A stretch of 27,337 nt of DNA from Ophiothrix spiculata. Taxonomy: Eukaryota > Echinodermata > Ophiuroidea > Amphilepidida > Ophiotrichidae. Location: NCBI GenBank assembly GCA_000969725.1, contig JXSR01S018999.1. One strand, 5' to 3'. Under the pieces are notes generated by a model. It saw only the letters and a list, made by a program, of their open reading frames with translations, was not told the DNA's origin and did not search any database. Of the stretch, positions 20,165 through 27,337 are shown one piece after another. Numbering within the stretch: the first letter of the stretch is position 1; each line of letters opens with the position of its first letter. The translations under genes and the position numbers were made by a program.

Positions 20165-20446
20165 CAGGGCCGTACGAAGGTATGTAAGCCAAGGGGGGCA
20201 AACACATTTACCGTCCCGAAATGCATGTTTCGTCCCGCTATTTTCAGCCAAAAATTGATATAAAACCTTGATATTTGTGCTAAAATTGGCTTATTTTGAC
20301 TAAAACAGTAATATCGGGATGGTAAAAGTAGTAAACTATCGTCCCGATATTTTAATTTTTGTCCCGCCAGCGTCCCGATTTTTCAAGCCAGGGGGAGCGA
20401 GTGCCCCCCTGCCCCCCCCCCCCCCGCTTCGTACGGCACTGCACTG
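20165..20446. mobile_element. 282-bp hAT MITE
   Basis: Starts CAGGGCCGTACGAAGG and ends CTTCGTACGGCACTGCACTG. It is flanked by a perfect 8-bp target duplication GTATAGCT (20157-20164 and 20447-20454). The right end has an extra 5 bases (CACTG repeated) relative to the left. The interior repeats cgtcccg words in both halves and has a long C-run near the right end. No transposase is encoded. Assigned to hAT on terminus and duplication length. Confidence 0.85.
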
Positions 20447-20454
20447 GTATAGCT

Positions 20455-22070
20455 AAGGGTCTTTTCTTCCCATTCATAGCAAAAATAATTTCAATCAATC
20501 AAGGTGTGACATATATTTATGACATCATAACACACATCTTAAAATTGAGATTTTTGAGAAAACAAAGTGAAAAATCAAAATTGTGCTATAAAAATTCAAA
20601 ATTCTCCACTGCATATTGATATTTTTTGAAAATGGCAAATTAAAAATATCCGTAGTGACAACCACAAACCAGCTCCACACCTGAACTTTGGTGGCTTATC
20701 TTAATGCTATCTGTGGGAGTACATCAGAATGACAGCAATGGAATAATTTGGATTAATTTATAGTTGCTTAATTGCCCAGAGTCAGTTTTTGTTGCGTCTT
20801 TATGCAGCAGAAAAATAATCCAAAGGTATGATGGTATCCCTAAAGAGGGTTAAATCAATTCACTGCTCAAACACATACGCTTCGACAAAACACAATATTT
20901 CTTTAAGAGCATGTAATTTCTGAATGCAGCATGCTATTGCCATGAAATAAAATTCTTAGAAAAGTTAAAACTATACAAAAACTGAATTTTTAAATATTTT
21001 TAAAATTTATTACCATCATTGTGAATTTTTTTTTTGAAAAGTCTACAACATGTGGGTACAAAGAATTTTGATACACCTTGTACTTGTACGTTAACTTTTA
21101 CAATTCAAAGAAAACTGTTTTTACAATTCATACTTAAGTGTTGTATTGAAATCTATCCAGTCAACCAGCAGGTCAGTCTGTGCACAAAAGCAAGGTCACA
21201 TTTTCTTTCTGCGAAATGGAACTTTTGCCAACAAGATTAGAAGATTTCTATTTTTTCCGAATGATAGTGCGCATTTTGGATGGCTTTTTCTGGTAAGGCC
21301 AAAAAAAATAAATTGTTTACCACTGTGCAATTTGCTGTACATTTGACTGGCTAATCACATTGGGTGAACAAAAGAGTTATCGGTTGCTAACAAAGCCTAC
21401 TCCTCAGATGATTTTTAATTTCGACATTTTGCCAATAACAAAATGACAAATCCACCTTATTTCCGTGGATTGGCCGTTTTAAGTAATTTTCTCACAAAAT
21501 AATCAAATGGCATGAAAAGTGAGCCTTTATTGTGTGTGTTACCAAGTTATGGCGAGTGTCCTGGTTATTTGAAGTGAGAATTTTAACACAATTTTTCAAA
21601 GATAATTTTGAGAAATAATTTTCTATAAAATTGTAGTTTAAAATTCCACATATTTATCACCTTTCTGGATTTGAACGATGAAAATATCTATGTTAAAGGA
21701 CAATTTAGGTACTATCTCAGATCTGGTCATATATGATGAATTTGGAAACCCAATTATCAAATTGTGGCATTAATTGTGAATTTCAAAACAATTTTCAATT
21801 TTTCATCACCGGTAAAATCAGACAGAGTGTACGTAATATCACTTTGGTTGGCCTAGAAAAGAAAATAACACACTTTTCAGTGACCTGCTGGTTGACCTTA
21901 TCATAATTATGTAACATTGCCATGATGATTAACCCTCTTTTGTATGATCAAATTAGCTGGAATGATTTGGTTTAATAAAAATTATTACCAATTTTGAAGG
22001 TGACAACTGTTTCATAATGTGTGATCATTAGACCTCAGTTCATTGAAAATACGCAGTTAAAGTTGTTATG
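20455..22070. other. intergenic with dispersed inverted words
   Basis: No gene recognised. A 16-bp exact inverted pair (gtcaaccagcaggtca at 21160-21175, its inverse at 21881-21896) and an outer near-exact pair (aaagagggttaaatca near 20842, its inverse near 21925) suggest the remains of a larger inverted-repeat element. The spacing of the two pairs is not symmetrical. Open frames at 21034-21240 and 21146-21346 look like chance. Confidence 0.45.
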
Positions 22071-22430
22071 CCATAATTTATGCAAATCACCCAACACGTG
22101 TGATCTGTTTCCAAACAAACAAGCAAGGTGGCCATTTTTACCACATGGGGAATAATTTCTATTTTAGTTTTTGTACTTTTTAATCCCAATGAAGCAAAAA
22201 TAAGCATAAATCACGGTAAGGTACGTGTCATAGAAAAGTGTCTTATAATAGACCAGAAGGTCATCCCTGTCACTATTTTTTCAGTTTGTGAACAAAAATT
22301 GAATGTAAAGATGGCCTGATTTGTACGTATGTGTATTCTGTTAATATGTGTGATCAGTAAAACCACTGTGGACATGATCATTTGTTTGGAACCAGACCGC
22401 GCGTGTTGGCTAATTATCATAAATATGACG
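22071..22430. mobile_element. inverted-repeat element with ~53-bp arms
   Basis: Left arm 22071-22123 (ccataatttatgcaaatcac ... tccaaacaaacaag) is a diverged inverse of right arm 22377-22430 (tttgtttggaaccaga ... cataaatatgac). A third copy of the arm lies in intron 2 of the SAMD9-like gene (11737-11812). The right arm runs into TGACGTCACTACTTCC, also similar to the intron copy. The 63-codon frame inside has no known domain. Confidence 0.5.
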
Positions 22431-22520
22431 TCACTACTTCCAAGGCGTTTTGTAAAAAATGAACAATTAATTGATTGCTTGTTTTCACAGCTCATAAAAT
22501 TTATTTGAGTCAGAACAAAA

Positions 22521-22732
22521 CAGCGGCGTAACCAGCAGGAGTGGAGGGGTGTGGGCAGGGGCTAGCAATATAAAGTACAATTTTGATGTAACTCTGCAAA
22601 ATTTAACTATTTCCATGATTTAACCAATCTTGAATCTGGTACATACTTAAAATCAAAATGTTTTCTGTCCTGGATGGCTAAAGTGGTGCTGTGCGGTCCA
22701 AGTGCAAAAAGTGTATAAACAAAACTTTGCAG
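22521..22732. mobile_element. possible hAT fragment
   Basis: Begins CAGCGGCGTAACCAGCAGG followed by G-rich sequence, like the left ends of the other hAT MITEs. An 8-bp direct repeat GAACAAAA flanks 22521-22732, but the right end (ctttgcag) is not an inverse of the left, so either the right terminus has decayed or the repeat is a coincidence of A-rich sequence. Confidence 0.35.
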
Positions 22733-22740
22733 GAACAAAA

Positions 22741-22911
22741 ATGCGATTAAAAACTTGATGACTGCATTAACACCCATAATAACTAGAAGCTGTAGGTTGC
22801 AGACATATGATGACTGGTAGTGCTGTTTGGTGTAAGGGTGCTGACACAGCTACAACATAAGGATGTTCCATAATGGGATGATATATATATTATATTTTTA
22901 AAGCAGATGCA
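22741..22911. other. spacer before the LINE remnant
   Basis: Short AT-rich stretch with a (ta)n run near 22881-22890. Nothing else recognised. Confidence 0.4.
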
Positions 22912-24640
22912 CGTGAGACTCACTGGTTTGTAATTCTCTGGGTTGGTTTTGTCACCCATCTTGTAGATACCTGTAACTTTGGCTTTAGACCAGTCTGATG
23001 GAATGTGCCCTGTGTTATAGGACTACTGTAACAGGCTAGTGAGCATTGGTGCTATCTCTGTCGCATATTCATGTAGCATCCTGGCTGGAATTTCCTCAGG
23101 ACTGCTGGCTATGTTGGTCTTAACTTGCTGAAGCTGTTTCAGGACTCCATTAATGTCTGTAGTCATGTAATGGATGGGCACATAGGGCGAAGGACCCTGT
23201 CATGCTGCTGTATTTCATTGTCTTGGGTAAAAACTAATTGGAAGTCCAAAGCATTTGCTTTAGATTGGTTGGTGGAATATGTACTCCCTGATCTGTACGG
23301 AGAGTTGGAATACCAATACTCTCATCCCTCCAGAATCTCTTCCCGTCTGATGAAAGGCTGCCTCCAACTACATTGTTGATGAAGTTTACAGGTGCGTCTG
23401 ATACAACCTTATTCACGGTATTATGCTGCACTTTACCGGGGCACTTTATATGTATTCCAGTTATGCTTTGAGGGTTTTTTTGCGAGCTAATTTCTTGTAT
23501 AGTTTGTCCTGTTTTCTCATCTTCCTAAGTATAGAAAGAGTTATCAAAGGGTGAGATATGTTCCCTTTAGAAAAACGATGAGGGATATTGTCCATTGTCT
23601 TTAAGATGCTACTCTTGAATAAATTCCAATTCTGGTTGACAGTTCTTGATTCAGGTGGACTTGAGAAAAAAATCTTTGGTTGCATCTTGCTGGGATTTCC
23701 GTACAACATGAGGAATTGCCTTCTTGTAATTGAACAACTTGTGCGATTAGATGGGCTTTGGTCTGGGTTTGATGTTAATGTCAAAGTGAACGATTAGTGG
23801 TCACTGATCCCAGTGGTGGTATGCAAATTACTAATGAGACTTTCATTAGTTATCAGGACTAGATCGAGAATACTATTTGAGCATGGTCTTGTTATGACAT
23901 TAGTCAACTGGTTGAAGCAGGCCCGTAGCCAGGATTTTTTCAAGGGGGGTGCGGATTTTCAAAAAGTGGACCTTTTGGAGGAAAAATTTTCGTTTTGGTA
24001 GACCCAAAACTAATTTGAGTGGTTTTGACAAAGTGACAAGCAAAAAAAAAAAAAAAAAAAAAAAGGTTTTCAGTAGTTTTTCAAGCATTTTGTTTAGTAT
24101 TTTGGTAAAAAAAGGCCTTCAATTTACATGTTTTGGTGCTTTATGTCCTCTTATGTTGGGTATTTAGGGACTTTTTGTGGACCTTTTTTGTACATTGTCA
24201 AATTTGGGGGGGTGCGACGCCCCCACCGCACCCCCCCTGGCTACGGGCTTGGGTTGAAGCCATATTCACTTATCAGGCCAATGAAGCTCTGGTGGGCATT
24301 TTGCTGTCTAGATGGTTTTGTATACATAGTTGCTCCCAGTCAATATCAGGAAAATTACAGTCTCCCGCAATGATGATATTAGGAAGTGCATGTAGATGCT
24401 ACTTCAAAACCAGCCCAAGGCAGTCTTGCAGTTGGAGCAGATCATTTTTGACTGATGTGAATCCAGCAGGTCTGTAATAACTTGCCATATATAAAGTACC
24501 ACACTTAGCAAATTGAATGGACTGCCAGATTATTGCACAGCCACTGATGTTAAATTCTGTCCACTCAACTGTTACAAGGTTATTTTTGGTTGCTATGAAG
24601 ATGCCGCCCCTTGCCCATGCCTTGCCGCATTTCTATCATT
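22912..24640 (-). pseudogene. broken APE-type LINE (endonuclease and start of reverse transcriptase)
   Basis: Read on the minus strand. The endonuclease shows RGGIFIATKNNLVTVEW, then LYMASYYRPAG, the catalytic-type PNIIIAGDCNFPDIDWE (about 24332-24380), and its end LDLVLITNESL ... TTTGISDH (about 23795-23917). A basic linker follows (LRKMRKQDKLYKKLARKK, near 23461-23530; FWRDESIGIPTLRTDQGV, near 23290-23340). The start of the reverse transcriptase follows (PEEIPARMLHEYATEIAPML, then GHIPSDWSKAKVTGIYKMGD, about 22915-23120). The rest of the polymerase, including its catalytic motif, is missing. In-frame stops lie after LVLK, after GISDH and after LTSLLQ, there are frameshifts, and a hAT MITE sits within the endonuclease. 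The layout suits the Jockey/CR1/L2 group; I cannot place it more finely. Dead copy. Confidence 0.8.
23918..24251. mobile_element. 334-bp hAT MITE nested in the LINE
   Basis: Starts CAGGCCCGTAGCCAGG and ends CCTGGCTACGGGCTTG, 16-bp inverse ends with one mismatch. The target duplication GGTTGAAG is exact (23910-23917, 24252-24259). The duplicated bases are part of the LINE endonuclease codons, which continue on both sides (EYGFN before, FNQLTNVITRP after on the minus strand), so the host reading frame proves the insertion boundaries. Includes a poly(A) run at 24041-24064. It does not code. Confidence 0.9.
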
Positions 24641-25270
24641 TTGAATCACTGTATATTTTTCAGGTTTGGAATGGATTAATGGGTTTATATTTCAAAATTT
24701 TCAAATGGCGGAAATTTTAAAGAAAAAATTGGGGGTTGGGTGATTGCTACATTGAAGAATTTTTGGTGTACCTTCTTGTGTCCAAGCAATTTTGTTACCC
24801 CCAACCCACTGCATAATTGTTTGCCCCTGCTCGTCCTCTCAGATGGAATTGTCTGGTTACTCCACTGAACAGATGACATTTATTTTTATTAACAAATAAT
24901 ATTTTGAAAAATAAGATAAAGAAAAAGAAAACTTTACCAAAGGTTCCCGCATACATACGGTTACAAATTTGTATTTGACCACATTTTTAAGGTTTTCGAG
25001 TTACTTTACACTTTTTTATTTTCTCATTGAGACAAAATAGAGGAAATTTCGGCTTCAAAGTGGCCAAAAAATCTTAAAAGGCAATTTTCCAAAGAATTGT
25101 GAAACACATAGCCTTTTTGGAAAAAACAAAACCATAGTGCTTGGGGGGTTTTGGCCCAAAGGAACCCGAGACAATTTTCTTTTTCTTTTCTTTTTTTTAG
25201 CCTAATGTCCATTCATAAGTATGCCATAGGTGTACTTTTATGATGGTGAAAATATAGGGATGATCGTTTT
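24641..25270. other. intergenic between LINE remnant and minisatellite
   Basis: No recognised coding sequence. The 5' part of the LINE should lie just above 24640 on the minus strand but is not recognisable there, so the element is 5' truncated or decayed. Confidence 0.5.
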
Positions 25271-27337
25271 TATCCAACTACAGTAAATTTGAATGTGTCT
25301 CATTTAAGAAGGGCAGGTAACCATCCAACTGCAGTACATTTGGGTGTGTCTCAATTAAAAAGGACGAGTAACCATCTAACTGCAGTACATTTGGGAGTGT
25401 CATTTAAGAAGGGCAGTTAACCATCCAACTGCAGTTCATTTGGGTGTGTCTCAATTAAGAAGGGCAGGTAACCGTCTGACTGCAGTACATTTCGATATGT
25501 CTCATTTAAGAAGGGCAGTTAACCATCCAAATGCAGTACATTTGGGTGTGTCTCATTTAAGAGGGACATGTAACCATCCAAATGCAGTAAATTTTGGTGT
25601 GTCTCATTTAAGAAGGGCAGGTAACCATCCAACTGCACTACATTTGGGTGTGTCTCATTTAAGAAGGGCACGTAACCATCCAACTGCAGTACATTTGGGG
25701 GTGTCTCATTTAAGGGCAGTTAACCAACCAACTGCAATACATTTGGGTGTCTCATTTAAGAAGGCCAGGTAACCATCCAACTGCAGTACATTTGGGTGTG
25801 TCTCATTTAAGAAGGACAATTAACCATCCAACTGCCGTACATTTGGGTGTGTCTCATTTAAGAAGGGCAGTAAACCGTCTAACTGCCGTACATTTGGGTG
25901 TGTCTCATTTAAGAAGGGCAGTTAACCCTCCAACTGCAGTACATTTGGGAGTGTCTCATTTAAGAAGGACAGTTAACCATCCAACTGTAGTACATTTGGG
26001 TGTGTCTCATGTAAGACGGGCAGGTAACCATCCAACTGCAGTACATTTGGGTGTGTCTCATTTAAGAAGGGCAGTTAACCATCCAACTGCAGTACATTTG
26101 GTGTGTCTCATTTAAGAAGGGCAGGTAACCATCCAACTGCCGTACATTTGGGTGTGTCTCATTTAAGAAGGGCAGGTAACCATCCAAATGCAGTAAATTT
26201 TGGTGTGTCTCATTTAAGAAGGGCAGGTAACCATCCAACTGCACTACATTTGGGTGTGTCTCATTTAAGAAGGGCAGGTAACTATCCAACAGCAGTACAT
26301 TTGGGTATGTCTAAATTAAGAAGGGCCGATAACCATCCAACTGCAGTACATATGGGAGTGTTTCATTGAAGAAGGGCAATTAACCATCCAACTGCAATTC
26401 ATTTGGGTGTGTCTCAATTAAGAAGGGCATGTAACCATCCAACTGCAGTACATATGGGAGTGTTTCATTTAAGAAGGGCAATTAACCATCCAACTGCCGT
26501 ACATTTGGGTGTGTCTCATTTAAGAAGGGCAGTTAACCATCCAACTGCAGTACATTTGGGTGTGTCTCAATTAAGAGTGGCAGGTAACTATCCAACAGCA
26601 GTACATTTGGGAGTGTCTCATTTAAGAGTGGCAGGTAACTATCCAACAGCAGTACATTTGGGTGTGTCTCAATTAAGAAGGGCATGTAACCATTCAACTG
26701 CAGTACATTTGGATGTGTCTCAATTAAGAAGGGCAGGTAACCATCCAACTGCAGTACATTTGGGTGTGTCTCATTTAAGAAGGGCAGGTAACCATCCAAC
26801 TGCCGTACATTTGGGTGTGTCTCAATTAAGAAGGGCATGTAACCATCCAACTGCAGTACATTTGGGTGTGTCTCATTTAAGAAGGGCAGGTAACCATCCA
26901 ACTGCCGTACATTTGGGTGTGTCTCATTTAAGAAGGGCAGTTAACCATCCAACTGCAGTACATTTGGGAGTGTCTCATGTAAGAAGGGCATGTAACCATC
27001 CAACTGCACTACATTTGGGTGTGTCTCATTTAAGAAGGGCAGGTAACCATCCAACTGCCGTACATTTGGGTGTGTCTCATTTAAGAAGGGCAGGTAACCA
27101 TCCAACTGCACTACATTTGGGAGTGTCTCATGTAAGAAGGCCATGTAACCATCCAACTGCACTACATTTGGGTGTGTCTCATTTAAGAAGGGCATGTAAC
27201 TATCCAACAGCAGTACATTTGGGTGTGTCTCAATTAAGAAGAGCATGTAACCATCCAACTGCAGTACATATGGGAGTGTTTCATTTAAGAAGGGCAATTA
27301 ACCATCCAACTGCCGTACATTTGGGTGTGTCTCATTT
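25271..27337. repeat. 51-bp minisatellite, about 41 copies, runs off the window
   Basis: The unit is ggtaaccatccaactgcagt, then acatttgggtgtgtctcatt, then taagaagggca (51 bp). Copies differ at a few favoured sites: ggt/gtt/tgt/att before aacc, cagta/ccgta/cacta, ggtgtg/ggagtg, cattta/caatta. Because 51 is 17 codons, the plus frame HLGVSHLRRAGNHPTAV and the minus frame LDGYLPFLNETHPNVLQ stay open over long stretches; small deletions near 25393, 25711, 25749 and 26101 and a stop at 26367-26369 divide the plus frame. From 26370 the plus frame is open to the window edge. Blocks repeat at 12 units (606 bp, after 6 deleted bases) and 16 units (816 bp). Coding function is not supported by splice sites, a start context or a known family. 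Confidence 0.95.

Noticed and set aside
22128-22319. 63-codon frame with a hydrophobic start resembling a signal peptide
   Set aside because: Lies between the arms of an inverted-repeat element and shows no family resemblance.
23588-23797. Plus-strand open frames over the LINE region
   Set aside because: Shadows of the minus-strand endonuclease/RT remnant.
26062-27297. Minus-strand repeat protein (LDGYLPFLNETHPNV units)
   Set aside because: Open only because the unit is 17 codons without a stop. No start, splice site or known family, and the opposite strand is equally open.
25271-27337. CRISPR array
   Set aside because: Whole units repeat head to tail with no unique spacers, and the host is an animal; it is a minisatellite.

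Overview
The window looks like nuclear DNA from an animal, probably a marine invertebrate; the sequence alone does not fix the phylum. The reasons are phase-matched introns, AT-rich non-coding DNA, a tRNA-derived SINE, a decayed APE-type LINE, several small hAT elements with exact 8-bp target duplications, and one SAMD9/SAMD9L-family gene. There is one 680-bp assembly gap (12342-13021).

Layout. Positions 1-4800 hold no convincing gene. They contain inverted-repeat (MITE-like) elements and a direct segmental duplication (1886-2860 against 3371-4606). Positions 4852-12013 carry the one convincing gene, on the + strand, in three exons: 4852-5251, 6980-11376 and 11891-12013. The splice phases agree at both junctions and give about 1639 residues if translation starts at 4852. 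The product has a short coiled coil, a TRADD-N-like domain, a SAM domain, a low-complexity linker, and the SAMD9 core: SIR2-like region, lysine-less P-loop NTPase, TPR-like helices and OB-like C-terminus. The AlbA_2 effector domain of vertebrate SAMD9 appears to be missing. An AATAAA signal lies 66 bp past the stop. A 429-bp hAT element sits six bases into intron 1, and its target duplication includes the splice donor.

Positions 13022-22900 are intergenic: a clipped hAT end beside the gap, a SINE, two adjacent related TTAA-type elements, further mini-hATs and small tandem duplications. Positions 22912-24640 hold a broken LINE on the - strand, with endonuclease and the start of the reverse transcriptase, interrupted by a 334-bp hAT MITE. 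Positions 25271-27337 are a 51-bp minisatellite of about 41 copies that runs off the window. Its unit is 17 codons, so long repetitive reading frames stay open on both strands.

The most interesting point is the gene: an invertebrate SAMD9-like STAND-type protein whose N-terminus carries a TRADD-N-like plus SAM module where the vertebrate nuclease/nucleic-acid-binding domain would be expected. CRE-type palindromes (TGACGTCA) sit upstream of it inside MITE ends.
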